64,000 nucleotides of DNA from Clostridium sp. (lineage in GTDB: Bacteria > Bacillota > Clostridia > TANB77 > CAG-508): contig JAHAKD010000003.1 of NCBI GenBank assembly GCA_018371855.1, positions 1 to 64,000 of the forward strand. The letters run 5' to 3'. Of the stretch, positions 31,432 to 41,075 are shown in pieces. The notes beneath the pieces were generated by a model, which saw only the letters and a list, made by a program, of their open reading frames with translations, was not told the DNA's origin and did not search any database. Both the position numbers and the translations under genes were made by a program. Within the stretch, counting starts at the first letter, position 1; each line of letters starts with the position of its first letter.

Positions 31432-33915
31432 ATGTTTCAAAATATAAGTGCTAATACAGATTATGTAGAAGAAAAACAAAAAAACAGAGAAGACCTAAAG
31501 GAAATTTTTATAAAACAAAACTTCTCGAAGCAATCGGTACTAATTTATATATTAGCTTTTATGGTGTCAACAGTTCAATTTGGAAATGATATGGCGCCAT
31601 TTGCAATAGCGATAATTGCAGCAATAACAGCAAATAATATACCGATATTAATTCCATATGTAATGACATGTATAGGAACTTTTATAGGATTTGGTGCTTC
31701 AGGATTACTTACATACATATTAACAAGTCTAATCTTTATGGCTATTTCTATTTTTGTAATACCAAAAATAAATGAAGTAACAGAGCAAAAAAGATTAATG
31801 CCACATTTAATAGTAGCTACATTTTTAGTTCAAGTTGTAAAAATATTATTCGGACCAATACTAATTTATGACATTTTATCTGCAATTTTATTTACTATAA
31901 TAACATGTATATTCTATAAAATTTTCAATAGCTCAATTTCAGTAATAAAAGATTCAAAAACAAAAAAAGCATTTGCTATAGAAGAACTAATAGGGACAAG
32001 TTTATTAATAGCAATTGCAATAGCAGCATTTAGGGAAATAAGCCTATTTGGATTTTCTATTAGAAATATTTTAAGTGTATTAGTAGTATTAATATTAGGC
32101 TGGCAAAATGGTATTTTAGTAGGGGCAACATCTGGTGTAACAATAGGTGTTGTAATAGCAATAATTCAAAATGGGGATCCAGTACAAATAGCAGCATTTG
32201 CAATTTCTGGAATGATAGCAGGGCTATTAAATAAAATTGGAAAAATAGGTGTAATAATAGGATTTTTATTAGGAAATATAATATTAAGTTACGCCGCAAA
32301 TGGAAATACACATTCAGTAATAATGATTCAAGAAATTTTAATTGCATCAATTGGATTACTTGCAATGCCAAAAAATATGAAAATTAATATAGAAGATTTT
32401 GTAAAAGATATAAAATATTTACCCAAAGCACCAGATAATAGATTAGAACAAAAAGAAGATATGGTATATAAATTAAATAATGTATCTGATGCTATATCAG
32501 AAATGGCAAATACATATAAAGAAGCTGCAGCAACAGTACTAGAAGAAAAGGAAGTAGAATATACAAAGAATAAAGAAATATTTGTAACAGAATTAGAAAA
32601 TAATATAAATGATTTAAAAGATAATGTTTTATACGATGATTTAATAGATGATGAGTCACCAATAGTTGATGATATATTTAAACTATTAACAGAAAAAGCA
32701 GAAATTACAAGAAAAGAATTATTAAACATATTTGAAAATCATAATAATTATATTTTAGGATTTGATGATTCTGCAGTAAGTAATAAATTAATGGATGAAA
32801 TAGATAAAATGGTTAAAGCAATAAATGCTTCTTATAGAGTTAGTAGAATAAATTTTATTTGGAAGAAAAAGATTGTAGAAAACAAAGAAGCCATGGTTAG
32901 TCAACTAGATGGAATATCAAAAACAATATCAGATTTAGCAGATGATATTACAACTAAAAAAGTGGATGACAAAGAAATAAACGAAAAAGAAGAATTGTTA
33001 AAACTATTTGAACAAAAGAAAATAGAAGTAAAGGAATTAAATATTAATAAAGAGAAAAATGGAAAGATAGAGATAGGTATTTATATTAATCCTTGTGAAG
33101 ATTATAATAGTACAAATTTAGAAATAGAAGAATGTAAATCAGATAAAATTAAGCAAATTATTACTAAATTTTACAAACAAGAATTTGAAGTACAATTAGT
33201 TGATTGTTCAATTCAAAAAGCAACAGACATTTGCTATTTTAAATATATAAGTAAAAATAAATATAAGTTACAGATAGGACTTGCTAAAGTTAAAAAAGAT
33301 GGTAGTCCAGTTTCTGGCGATACAACTCTAAAAATGAAATTACAAGATGGTAAACAATTAATTGCAATAAGTGATGGAATGGGTTCTGGTCCAAATGCAA
33401 GAAAAAGCAGTAAAATAGCAGTACAAATGCTAAAAAGATTGCTTATATCAGGATTTAATAAAGAAACATCATTAGATATGATAAATTCTAGTATGTGTTT
33501 AAATTCAGAAGATGATTCATATGCAACACTAGATATTGCAATATTCGATTTATACGAAGGAAATGTAGAATTTATAAAAAATGGCGCATCCCCTACGTAT
33601 ATAAAAAATAGACGACATGTAGATGTAATAAAAAATATTACATTACCAGCTGGAATTTTAAATAATATTGAATTAAAAATTTCAGATAGAGATATAGAAG
33701 AAAACGAAATTTTAGTAATGTGCAGTGACGGTATTGCCGAATCAAATGCAGAGTATGAAAACAAAGAGTTGTGGCTTAAATATTTGCTAGAACAAATGGA
33801 AACTGAAAATGTTCAAAAGATGGCAGACATAATTTTGGCAGAAGCAATAGACAATAACTACGGAATTCCTAAAGATGACATGACAGTTATTGTATGCAAA
33901 ATAGAAAAGAATTAA
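31432..33915 (+). CDS. spoIIE: Stage II sporulation protein E (SpoIIE) phosphatase
   Basis: 827 residues, the normal size. The N-terminal third holds about ten membrane helices (from SVLIYILAFMVSTVQFGNDM). The middle region is a helical regulatory and FtsZ-interaction part. The C-terminal PPM phosphatase has DGMGSGPNARKSS, the FIKNGASPTYIK block and MCSDGIAE with metal-binding Asp. It dephosphorylates SpoIIAA to switch on sigma F in the forespore. Ribosome site GAGGTGG. It stands alone with its own terminator, consistent with Spo0A/sigma-H type control, though the promoter is not clear. Confidence 0.97.
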   Translation: MFQNISANTDYVEEKQKNREDLKEIFIKQNFSKQSVLIYILAFMVSTVQFGNDMAPFAIAIIAAITANNIPILIPYVMTCIGTFIGFGASGLLTYILTSLIFMAISIFVIPKINEVTEQKRLMPHLIVATFLVQVVKILFGPILIYDILSAILFTIITCIFYKIFNSSISVIKDSKTKKAFAIEELIGTSLLIAIAIAAFREISLFGFSIRNILSVLVVLILGWQNGILVGATSGVTIGVVIAIIQNGDPVQIAAFAISGMIAGLLNKIGKIGVIIGFLLGNIILSYAANGNTHSVIMIQEILIASIGLLAMPKNMKINIEDFVKDIKYLPKAPDNRLEQKEDMVYKLNNVSDAISEMANTYKEAAATVLEEKEVEYTKNKEIFVTELENNINDLKDNVLYDDLIDDESPIVDDIFKLLTEKAEITRKELLNIFENHNNYILGFDDSAVSNKLMDEIDKMVKAINASYRVSRINFIWKKKIVENKEAMVSQLDGISKTISDLADDITTKKVDDKEINEKEELLKLFEQKKIEVKELNINKEKNGKIEIGIYINPCEDYNSTNLEIEECKSDKIKQIITKFYKQEFEVQLVDCSIQKATDICYFKYISKNKYKLQIGLAKVKKDGSPVSGDTTLKMKLQDGKQLIAISDGMGSGPNARKSSKIAVQMLKRLLISGFNKETSLDMINSSMCLNSEDDSYATLDIAIFDLYEGNVEFIKNGASPTYIKNRRHVDVIKNITLPAGILNNIELKISDRDIEENEILVMCSDGIAESNAEYENKELWLKYLLEQMETENVQKMADIILAEAIDNNYGIPKDDMTVIVCKIEKN

Positions 33916-33917
33916 AG

Positions 33918-33948
33918 AAAAAAGTTCTCTAAAAAGAGAGCTTTTTTT
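33918..33948 (+). terminator. Terminator of spoIIE
   Basis: AGTTCTCT / AGAGAGCT (one G-U) with loop AAAA and a run of seven T. Confidence 0.85.
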
Positions 33949-33972
33949 GAGGGATAAAATTTGTATATTTAG

Positions 33973-34002
33973 TTGTAATTTGTCATAAAAATGTGGTATA
34001 GT
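33973..34002 (+). promoter_or_regulatory. Promoter of the WG-repeat gene
   Basis: TTGTAA (33973-33978), 18-base spacer, TATAGT (33997-34002). Confidence 0.6.
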
Positions 34003-34044
34003 GTATATGTAAAAAAACAAAAAATTTCTTACGGAGGAAATAAG

Positions 34045-35568
34045 ATGAGTAGAGGAAAAAGATATAATGGGGAAGCAAAACTTAACATGAAAAAAGTCTT
34101 AGCAGTATTAGTTGCATTGTTAGTAATAGTAATGTTTGTTTTTGTTATATATAAATTAGTAACAAATGGACGAGGAGAAAGGATGACAAATAATTATTAT
34201 TTTACATCTTTTCAAGATAATAAATATGGAGTAATAAATAATAAAGGTGAAGAGATTATAGCACCATCTTACCAAGAATATATTGTAATTCCAAATAATA
34301 AAACAGATATATTTTTATGTACATATGATGTGGATTATACAAATAATACATATAAAACGAAAGCTTTAAACTCAAAGAATGAAGAAATATTTACAGATTA
34401 CGAAAATATTGAGCCATTAGCAAATTATGATGCTAACAATACAATTTCTTATGAACAAAATGCTATTAAAGTACAAAAAGACGGAAAATATGGAATGATT
34501 AATATAGAAGGTAAAGAGATATTACCATGCGAATATGATTACTTATATTCTTTAAAAAATACAGACAATAGCATTTTAGTAGAAAAAGATGGAAAAATAG
34601 GGTTAGTAGATAATACAGGAAAAGTAATAATAGAACCTCAATATAAAGAAATAAGAGGCTTAGGAACAGATTATAAATTAGGTTATATAACAATAACAGA
34701 AGATGACAAATATGGAATTGTAGATTGTAATAATCAAAAGGTATTAGAAAACAAATATCAAGATATAAAGAGCTTAACTGAAAATGGTGTTTATGCTGTA
34801 AAAGAAAATAATAATTGGGAATTAGTACAAAGAAATGGAGAAGTAAAACTTTCTGAAGGACTACAAAATGTTCAAGATATTTTAGAAATAAAAAATGGAA
34901 ATGTAATAATAAAAAATACAAGCAATAAAGTAGGTGTAATTAGTTTAGAAGGTGAGACGATATTAAATACTGTATATGATGATGTAAAATTTGCTTTTAC
35001 AGGTTCATATATAATTGAACAAAACGGAAAGTATGGTATTGCTAAGAGCAAAGATGAGATAGTAGTAAATCCAACTTATGTAACAATGAATTATATAAAT
35101 ACAGCAGATATAATAGAAGCAAGCGAAGATGGAATTACTTCAAATTTATTAAATAGTAATTTTGAAACAAAACTAACAGGAATAGTTACGGAAATTAATA
35201 CAAGTAAAGGTTATATAAAGATAAGACAAGACAATGAAGAAAAGTACTATAATTTTAGATTTGAAGAAAGAACAGAACAAGATATAAATAGTTCAAATAC
35301 ACTATTTTTAGATAAACAAGATGATAAATATGGTTATGTAGATAAAAATGGAAAAGTAGTAGTAGATTATCAATATGATGATGCAACAGAGCAAAATGAA
35401 TATGGTTATGCAGCAGTTCAAAAAGATGGAAAATGGGGAGCAATAAACGAAAAAGGAGAAGAAATAGTTGCACCACAATATGATTTTTCTAATAATTTAG
35501 GTATAAACTTTATAGGAGAATGGTATTTAGGAAGTATAGATTCAAATGCTACATACTATACAAAATAA
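34045..35568 (+). CDS. Membrane-anchored WG-repeat protein
   Basis: About 507 residues. A short basic cytoplasmic N-terminus and a membrane helix (VLAVLVALLVIVMFVFVIY) are followed by eight or more WG (KWG) repeats, each about 40-50 residues with the pattern (Y/W)G(V/I)(I/V)xxxGxxI(I/V)xPxYxx. Examples are KYGMINIEGKEILPCEYDYL and KWGAINEKGEEIVAPQYDF. WG repeats form beta structures exposed outside the membrane; function unknown, probably binding. I start at ATG 34045 behind CGGAGG; an upstream in-frame ATG at 33991 overlaps the promoter -10. A possible partner follows 22 bases later. Confidence 0.88.
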   Translation: MSRGKRYNGEAKLNMKKVLAVLVALLVIVMFVFVIYKLVTNGRGERMTNNYYFTSFQDNKYGVINNKGEEIIAPSYQEYIVIPNNKTDIFLCTYDVDYTNNTYKTKALNSKNEEIFTDYENIEPLANYDANNTISYEQNAIKVQKDGKYGMINIEGKEILPCEYDYLYSLKNTDNSILVEKDGKIGLVDNTGKVIIEPQYKEIRGLGTDYKLGYITITEDDKYGIVDCNNQKVLENKYQDIKSLTENGVYAVKENNNWELVQRNGEVKLSEGLQNVQDILEIKNGNVIIKNTSNKVGVISLEGETILNTVYDDVKFAFTGSYIIEQNGKYGIAKSKDEIVVNPTYVTMNYINTADIIEASEDGITSNLLNSNFETKLTGIVTEINTSKGYIKIRQDNEEKYYNFRFEERTEQDINSSNTLFLDKQDDKYGYVDKNGKVVVDYQYDDATEQNEYGYAAVQKDGKWGAINEKGEEIVAPQYDFSNNLGINFIGEWYLGSIDSNATYYTK

Positions 35569-35590
35569 TTTAACAAAAGAGGGAGAATAA

Positions 35591-36826
35591 ATGGAACTAA
35601 AGACAAGGTATCAATATACTTATTTTATATATCCATATGTAATTGAACAAAATAAATATTCAAAGTACTTGCAAAATTTACTAAGAAATAAAAAATGTAC
35701 ATTAAGAATGTTTGAAAAGCAAAAAGACTTGGATATATATAATAAATTTTTACCTAAAGTAAGAAGATTTATGTTTCCAACATTTGATTTTTCAGTAAAT
35801 AAAAGAAAAAAATTTAAGGAATTAGATATTGGACTACAAGCAACAATTCTTCAAAAATATCCATGTACTATATTTGAATATAACTTAGGTAAAAATGCAC
35901 AAGGGAAAGCTGGTAGAAATACAGGGATTTTCTTTAAAATTGATAAAATAGAGATAATATGTTTTTATACAGGTGAGTGTTTTATTGCATTAAAAACATC
36001 GATAGAAGATTTAGAACAATTTGATGATGTATTAAATTTTAATTATAAATTTAAAGATATAAAATCAGAATTTATCTCTATGAAGCAGTTTGATAATATA
36101 AAAATTCAAACGAGCGAATTTGATGATGTTCGCAAAATAACAGAAGTAATAGACGAATTAGTAGGAAATTATACCAAAAATATAAATATAGATACAAATA
36201 AATTTTTAACATATTCATACTCTTGTATAGATCAAGAACATTGGAATAAGAATAAAAGTTTTGAAAATATAAAACATCAATTTTATAAATATACAAATGT
36301 ATTGCCAAGTAATTATAATTTAAATGTAGAATTTAGTGAAACTGATAAAAATGTAGATATAATAGACAAATGGGAATATATAAAATTTGGATTTTCTAAT
36401 CAAGCAACAACTCTATTTACATCAGGAGTTGATACTTTTAATTATACAAAATTACCATTTCTTTATGAAAAAGTATATATTTATATGTATATTTTACAAC
36501 TATATAAAAAGATTTATAGTCAAAAGTTAATAGAGAAATATAAAAGTGCTACAAAGGTTAGTAAATTAAGAAAAGAGTTTTTAAATTTTACACATAATAT
36601 TTGGTTACAAGATATCACTACAGACGATATAGGGAAATTGTTAACAAATAGCTGGTCAGAAAATTTGGAATTAGAAAAGCTATATTGGAAATTAAAAAAT
36701 GAATATGATATATTATATAAAGAATCAAACATAGAGAAAACAGCAAAAAGTAATAAAGTTATAATGGTAATATTAATAACATCATTAATATTAAATATAA
36801 TAAATTTTGTAGTGTTATTAAATTAA
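35591..36826 (+). CDS. Hypothetical protein with C-terminal membrane anchor
   Basis: 411 residues, no family recognised. The N-terminal two-thirds are mixed alpha/beta with many aromatics (MELKTRYQYTYFIYPYVIEQ; FMFPTFDFSVNKRKKFKELD; CTIFEYNLGKNAQGKAGRNT). The C-terminal third is helical with charged coils. It ends in a single hydrophobic helix (VIMVILITSLILNIINFVVLL). This layout, soluble head then long helices then a C-terminal membrane helix, suggests a tail-anchored protein. It follows the WG-repeat gene at 22 bases with GAGGGAGAA, so the two may act together. Confidence 0.75.
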   Translation: MELKTRYQYTYFIYPYVIEQNKYSKYLQNLLRNKKCTLRMFEKQKDLDIYNKFLPKVRRFMFPTFDFSVNKRKKFKELDIGLQATILQKYPCTIFEYNLGKNAQGKAGRNTGIFFKIDKIEIICFYTGECFIALKTSIEDLEQFDDVLNFNYKFKDIKSEFISMKQFDNIKIQTSEFDDVRKITEVIDELVGNYTKNINIDTNKFLTYSYSCIDQEHWNKNKSFENIKHQFYKYTNVLPSNYNLNVEFSETDKNVDIIDKWEYIKFGFSNQATTLFTSGVDTFNYTKLPFLYEKVYIYMYILQLYKKIYSQKLIEKYKSATKVSKLRKEFLNFTHNIWLQDITTDDIGKLLTNSWSENLELEKLYWKLKNEYDILYKESNIEKTAKSNKVIMVILITSLILNIINFVVLLN

Positions 36827-36827
36827 T

Positions 36828-36882
36828 GGGGATTTTGGGATGCTCCTTCGGGATTTTGGGGACGTTCCTTAAATCCCTTTTA
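36828..36882 (+). repeat. Dispersed GGGACGTTCC repeat, copy 3
   Basis: Starts two bases after the stop codon of the preceding gene: GGGGATTTTGGGATGCTCC, then CGGGATTTTGGGGACGTTCC and TTAAATCCC, ending in a T-rich tract. The halves are inverted versions of the same unit. Confidence 0.8.
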
Positions 36883-36908
36883 TATTAAAATTAATGGAGG
36901 AATAAGCA

Positions 36909-37283
36909 ATGATAAAATGCGGTACAGATATAATAGAAATAGATAGAATTAAAGATGCGATAGAAAAAGAAGGATTTAAGAAAAGAGTATATACAGAAAA
37001 AGAAATAGAATATTGCGAAAGTAAAAATGTGCAAAAATATCAAAGTTATAGTGGTAGATTTGCGGCAAAAGAAGCAATCTTTAAGGCGCTTTCTATTCTT
37101 ATAGAAGATAAATATAAAATAAAGTGGACAGATTTTGAGATAATTAATGACGAAGAAGGAAAGCCAAATGTACAAATTAATACTGATATTATAGATAAAT
37201 CCCTTATTAAAAATATTGATATAAGTATTTCACATTGCAAAGAATATGCCACAGCTGTATGCATTATAGAAATTAATAATTAA
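36909..37283 (+). CDS. acpS: Holo-[acyl-carrier-protein] synthase AcpS
   Basis: 124 residues, family length. Transfers 4'-phosphopantetheine from CoA to ACP. Motifs: GTDIIEIDRIKDAI with the Mg-binding Asp, GRFAAKEAIFKAL with the catalytic Glu and Lys, and DISISHCKEYATAV. Ribosome site GGAGGAA. Forms a short operon with tatD (17-base gap). Confidence 0.96.
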   Translation: MIKCGTDIIEIDRIKDAIEKEGFKKRVYTEKEIEYCESKNVQKYQSYSGRFAAKEAIFKALSILIEDKYKIKWTDFEIINDEEGKPNVQINTDIIDKSLIKNIDISISHCKEYATAVCIIEINN

Positions 37284-37300
37284 AAAGGAAGAGAAATATT

Positions 37301-38080
37301 ATGAAATTATTTGATACACATTGTCACTTGAATGACGAAAGATTTAATGAAGATAGAGAAAGTTTAATAATAACTTTAAAAAATAAAGGTGTAGAAAAAT
37401 TAGTTACTGCAGGATACAGTCTAGAAAGCAGTAAAGAAGCTATAGAATTAGCAAATAAATATGATTTTATCTATGCAACAATAGGTATTTCACCAAATGA
37501 CATACCAGATAATAAGGAGAAATTAAATCAAGAAATAGAACAATTAGAAGAAGTGTATAAAATGTCTAAAAAGATTGTTGCCGTAGGCGAGATTGGATTA
37601 GATTATCATTGGAACACAGAGAATAAAGAGCTACAAAAGTATGCTTTTATAGAACAAATAAAGTTAGCAAATGAATTAGATTTACCCATCCAAATTCATA
37701 CTAGAGATGCAGTAATGGATACATTAGAAATTTTAAAAACTAATTCCGTAAAAAATAGAGGAATATTTCATTGCTGTCCATTTAATAGAGAACTTGTTAA
37801 AGAAGGTCTTAAATTAGGATTTTATATATCTTTTGCGGGCCCAACCACGTTTAAAAATTCAAAAAATGCACCAGAAATTATAAATATGGTACCTGATGAT
37901 AAATTTTTGGTAGAAACAGATAGTCCATATCTAGCTCCAGAGCCACATAGAGGAACAAGAAATGACCCAAGGAATGTTCAATTTATTATTAAAAAGATTG
38001 CAGAAGAAAAAGGAAAGACTTTTGAAGAAGTCCAAAATATGGCATATGAAAATGCAAAAAGAATATTTGGAATCAATTAA
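37301..38080 (+). CDS. tatD: TatD-family metal-dependent hydrolase
   Basis: 259 residues. Metal-site motifs in order: DTHCHLND (H-x-H), VGEIGLDYHW (Glu), IQIHTRDA (His), FHCCPFN (His, where many members have FHCFSG) and VETDSPYLAPEPHRGTRNDP (Asp). TatD proteins are Mg-dependent deoxyribonucleases/phosphoesterases. Ends with a terminator shared with htpX. Confidence 0.94.
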   Translation: MKLFDTHCHLNDERFNEDRESLIITLKNKGVEKLVTAGYSLESSKEAIELANKYDFIYATIGISPNDIPDNKEKLNQEIEQLEEVYKMSKKIVAVGEIGLDYHWNTENKELQKYAFIEQIKLANELDLPIQIHTRDAVMDTLEILKTNSVKNRGIFHCCPFNRELVKEGLKLGFYISFAGPTTFKNSKNAPEIINMVPDDKFLVETDSPYLAPEPHRGTRNDPRNVQFIIKKIAEEKGKTFEEVQNMAYENAKRIFGIN

Positions 38081-38129
38081 ATACTTTAGAAACTTTAAGT
38101 CCGTACATGTAATGATAATTGTATACAAA

Positions 38130-38162
38130 AAAATAGCTTAGTTATATAAACTAAGCTATTTT
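38130..38162. terminator. Bidirectional terminator between tatD and htpX
   Basis: AAAATAGCTTAG / CTAAGCTATTTT with a 9-base loop between convergent genes; it contains the htpX stop codon. Confidence 0.88.
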
Positions 38163-39040
38163 AAATTTTTAATTGCTTCTATTCTATCTTCTATAGATGG
38201 GTGAGTAGAAAACCAATTATTAGCTTTCTTTTGTTTACCTTTAAAAGGTGTTACTATATACATATTTTCTGTAGAATTATTTGCCTGTTCTAATTTAGAA
38301 GTATCAGCATCCAATTTTGCTAAAGCAGAAATTAGGGCATCAGGATTTCTAGTAAATTCTACAGCAGTTGCATCAGCCATAAACTCGCGTTTTCTAGAAA
38401 TAGCAAGTTTCATTAGTTTACCGAAAAAACCTGCTAATACAAGTAAAACCACGCTAACGAGAACCATAATTCCACTTGAGTTTCTATTATCATTATCAAA
38501 TCTAGTCCATAAAAATGCTCTAGAGAAGAAATCAGATAATATGATAACTAATCCAACCATAACTGTTAAAACAGCAGATAATCTAATATCATAATTTTTA
38601 ATATGTCCCATTTCGTGGGCAACAACTCCCTCTAATTCGTAATAATCTAATTTATCTAGTAAAGCAGTTGTTACGCAAATTACAGAATGTTCGGGATCTC
38701 TACCTGTTGCAAATGCATTTGGCTGATTAGAATCCATCACATATAATTTCGGTTTGTATTGTAATCCAGAAGAAACCATTAAAGCATCTAATATATTTAA
38801 TAATTTTTTATTTTCTTCTTCGGTAGCAGGTCGAGCCTTATTTATAGATAAAACGATTTTGTCGCTATAATAATATGAACCCCATGCAGATGCGATAGAT
38901 GCAATAAGTGCTACTATTATAGAAAATATTCCAAAATCTAGAGCATAACATATATAATAAATAATTAATGTTATTACAACTATATAAACAGATATTATAA
39001 AACCTGTTTTTATTTTATTTCTTTTTATATCTTGATACAT
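38156..39040 (-). CDS. htpX: HtpX-family membrane zinc metalloprotease
   Basis: About 294 residues. Two N-terminal membrane helices (FIISVYIVVITLIIYYICYA and FSIIVALIASIASAW), the catalytic VVAHEMGHIKNYD (HExxH) and two further helices between, then AISRKREFMADATAVEFTRN with the third zinc ligand, and STHPSIEDRI near the end. It degrades damaged membrane proteins. I place the start at 39040 (MYQDIKRNK), behind CGAGG; a start 15 bases upstream has no ribosome site. It follows lemA at 79 bases in the common lemA-htpX pair. Confidence 0.94.
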   Translation of the reverse strand: MYQDIKRNKIKTGFIISVYIVVITLIIYYICYALDFGIFSIIVALIASIASAWGSYYYSDKIVLSINKARPATEEENKKLLNILDALMVSSGLQYKPKLYVMDSNQPNAFATGRDPEHSVICVTTALLDKLDYYELEGVVAHEMGHIKNYDIRLSAVLTVMVGLVIILSDFFSRAFLWTRFDNDNRNSSGIMVLVSVVLLVLAGFFGKLMKLAISRKREFMADATAVEFTRNPDALISALAKLDADTSKLEQANNSTENMYIVTPFKGKQKKANNWFSTHPSIEDRIEAIKNLK

Positions 39041-39119
39041 AATAAAACCTCGCATTAATAGTATATATTTAAAAAGATTTCTTTATACTAAAAGAAATCT
39101 TTGGACATAAAAGATTAAA

Positions 39120-39677
39120 TTATTTTGAAAAATCAATTTTTATATTTTGTTTTTCTTTTTCATCTTCTACTTCAAATAATTCACTAGGTTTAAAGTTGAA
39201 TGCTTTAGCGATAAGATTTGAAGGAAACATTTCTAATTTTGTATTATACATAGTAACTGTATCATTATAGAATTGTCTTGAATATGCAATTTTATTTTCT
39301 GTATTTCTTAATTCTTCTTGTAGTTGTGCAAATGATTCACTAGCTTTTAAATCTGGATAGTTTTCTGAAACAGCCATTATTGTTTTTAAGGCTTCTGTTA
39401 ACTGATTAGAGATATCAGCTTTTTCTGCAACTGTAGTAGAAGAAGCCCAAGCAGTTCTAAGTTCGGCTATTTTAGAAAATGTTTCACTTTCGTGAGCCAT
39501 ATAACCTTTTACTGTTTCTTGTAAATTAGGAATTAAATCAAATCTTCTTTTTAATTGTACATCTATTTGACTCCAAGCGTTTTGAACTCTTTGTCTTAAA
39601 CTTACTAGATTATTGTACATTGCTACAACTACGATACAAATTACAACAATAACAATAACTATTATTGGAATAACCAT
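39120..39677 (-). CDS. lemA: LemA family protein
   Basis: 185 residues. An N-terminal membrane helix (VIPIIVIVIVVICIVVVAMY) is followed by the helical LemA domain: NLVSLRQRVQNAWSQIDVQL, KRRFDLIPNLQETVKGYMAH, EKADISNQLTEALKTIMAVS, and TENKIAYSRQFYNDTVTMYN. Role undefined; routinely paired with HtpX. Ribosome site AAAGGAGG. Confidence 0.95.
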   Translation of the reverse strand: MVIPIIVIVIVVICIVVVAMYNNLVSLRQRVQNAWSQIDVQLKRRFDLIPNLQETVKGYMAHESETFSKIAELRTAWASSTTVAEKADISNQLTEALKTIMAVSENYPDLKASESFAQLQEELRNTENKIAYSRQFYNDTVTMYNTKLEMFPSNLIAKAFNFKPSELFEVEDEKEKQNIKIDFSK

Positions 39678-39819
39678 TTATACATTCCTCCTTTCCGTTA
39701 TTTTAGCATATTATATGAGAATATACAACATCTTATATAAATGTAACACAAATAAAATATATGCATAAAACTTGACCGCAATGAATATAATATAGTAAAT
39801 ATTAGCAATTTTGGAAAAT

Positions 39820-39848
39820 TTGACATATTAAAAAATATATAGTATAAT
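39820..39848 (+). promoter_or_regulatory. Full-consensus promoter of the G5/transglycosylase gene
   Basis: TTGACA (39820-39825), 17-base spacer, TATAAT (39843-39848): both hexamers exact. Confidence 0.9.
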
Positions 39849-39891
39849 AAAATCTGCTTATGGAAAATAAGCTTAATTAGTGACTTTATAA

Positions 39892-39907
39892 TCGTGCAAA
39901 AGCACGA
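39892..39907 (+). promoter_or_regulatory. Leader hairpin touching the ribosome site
   Basis: TCGTGC / GCACGA with loop AAAA; its last base is the first A of AAGGAGG (39907-39913). It may tune translation or mRNA stability. Confidence 0.5.
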
Positions 39908-39918
39908 AGGAGGAATTT

Positions 39919-40905
39919 ATGTTAAAAGTTAATGATGATGAAAAAGCATCAATATCGTTAAAAAGAATACTTGGAATTTGTTTAATATTCTTATTTATAT
40001 CAGGAATTTGTGTATTTGCAGCAAACAAACAAGTAAAAAATGTAAAGATTACATTATCTAATGGTTGCGAAATGAATGTAGTAACATCAAAAACAAAAGT
40101 TGCTGATATATTAGATGAAAAGCATATTATATTATTACCAGAAGAAAAAGTAACCCCAGATGAAAATACAACAATTGGAGCAAATGGTGAAATAGTAATA
40201 ACAGAAAAAACAGCTCAAGAAGAAGTTGCAGAGATAGTATCTAACGAAACAGAAGCTACAACTACAGAAGAAAACAAAAATGAATTAAGTATGGAAATGA
40301 TTTCACAAGCATACAATCCAATAACAGAAAAAACAATTGTGGAAGTTCAATCTATACCATTTGAAACAGTAACAAAAAATGTAGCAAATGGTGCTAGTGA
40401 AACTAAAGACCAAGTTTTACAAGAAGGTAAAGAAGGTAAAAAAGAAGTAACATATAGAGTAAAATATCAAAATGATGTAGAAATAGAAAGAACAGAAATA
40501 AGTTCTGTAGTACTTGAAGAACCAGTAAATAAAATAGTTCAAGTAAGAGCAAAACAAACAACATCAAGAAGTTCAAGTAGTAGAACTTATATATCCGGAA
40601 GTGTAGCAGAATATCAAGCCTATGCAAGAGCAAGATGTAGTGCATATGGTTGGTCAAGTGCAGATTTTAATTGTTTAGTTGCTCTTTGGAACAAAGAGAG
40701 TAAATGGAATCCTAATGCATACAACGCAAGTTCAGGTGCATATGGAATACCACAAGCATTACCAGCAAGCAAAATGGCTACAGCAGGAACTGATTATAGA
40801 ACAAATTATAAGACTCAAATAAATTGGGGATTAAGCTATATAAGTTCAAGATATGGTTCACCATCAGCAGCTTGGAGCCACTCAAAATCTACAGGTTGGT
40901 ACTAA
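39919..40905 (+). CDS. Cell-wall hydrolase: DUF348, G5 and Apf-like transglycosylase domains
   Basis: 328 residues. N-terminal membrane or signal helix (about 18-37), a DUF348 ubiquitin-like unit (VKNVKITLSNGCEMNVVTSK onward), a Glu/Thr-rich linker and a G5-type domain (IVEVQSIPFETVTKNVANGA to VTYRVKYQNDVEIERTEI). The C-terminal domain has FNCLVALWNKESKWNPNAYN, SGAYGIPQALPASKMATAG and SAAWSHSKSTGWY, as in aggregation-promoting factor/lytic transglycosylase-like enzymes; the Glu in NKESKW is the likely catalytic acid. It resembles YabE/Rpf-type wall-remodelling proteins. Strong promoter and AAGGAGG suggest high expression. Confidence 0.88.
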   Translation: MLKVNDDEKASISLKRILGICLIFLFISGICVFAANKQVKNVKITLSNGCEMNVVTSKTKVADILDEKHIILLPEEKVTPDENTTIGANGEIVITEKTAQEEVAEIVSNETEATTTEENKNELSMEMISQAYNPITEKTIVEVQSIPFETVTKNVANGASETKDQVLQEGKEGKKEVTYRVKYQNDVEIERTEISSVVLEEPVNKIVQVRAKQTTSRSSSSRTYISGSVAEYQAYARARCSAYGWSSADFNCLVALWNKESKWNPNAYNASSGAYGIPQALPASKMATAGTDYRTNYKTQINWGLSYISSRYGSPSAAWSHSKSTGWY

Positions 40906-40911
40906 AATTAA

Positions 40912-40963
40912 GCCAATGGATTGGTAATTACAATGTGTAATAACTAATTCATTGGTATTTTTT
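40912..40963 (+). terminator. Terminator of the wall hydrolase gene
   Basis: CCAATGGATTGGT / ACTAATTCATTGG (13 bp, two G-U) followed by TATTTTTTAT. Confidence 0.75.
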
Positions 40964-41075
40964 ATAGGGAGATAAATAATTTTGTATATAACAATGTTAT
41001 AATTACAAAGTAATTGTGCATATGTGGAAGAGTCATATTTATTATTAAAAGTTTTTATATAGAAAGGGAAATAGT

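Noticed and set aside
39856..39918. A c-di-AMP (ydaO) riboswitch ahead of the wall hydrolase
   Set aside because: Such riboswitches often precede wall enzymes, but the leader is only about 60 bases and lacks the conserved core.
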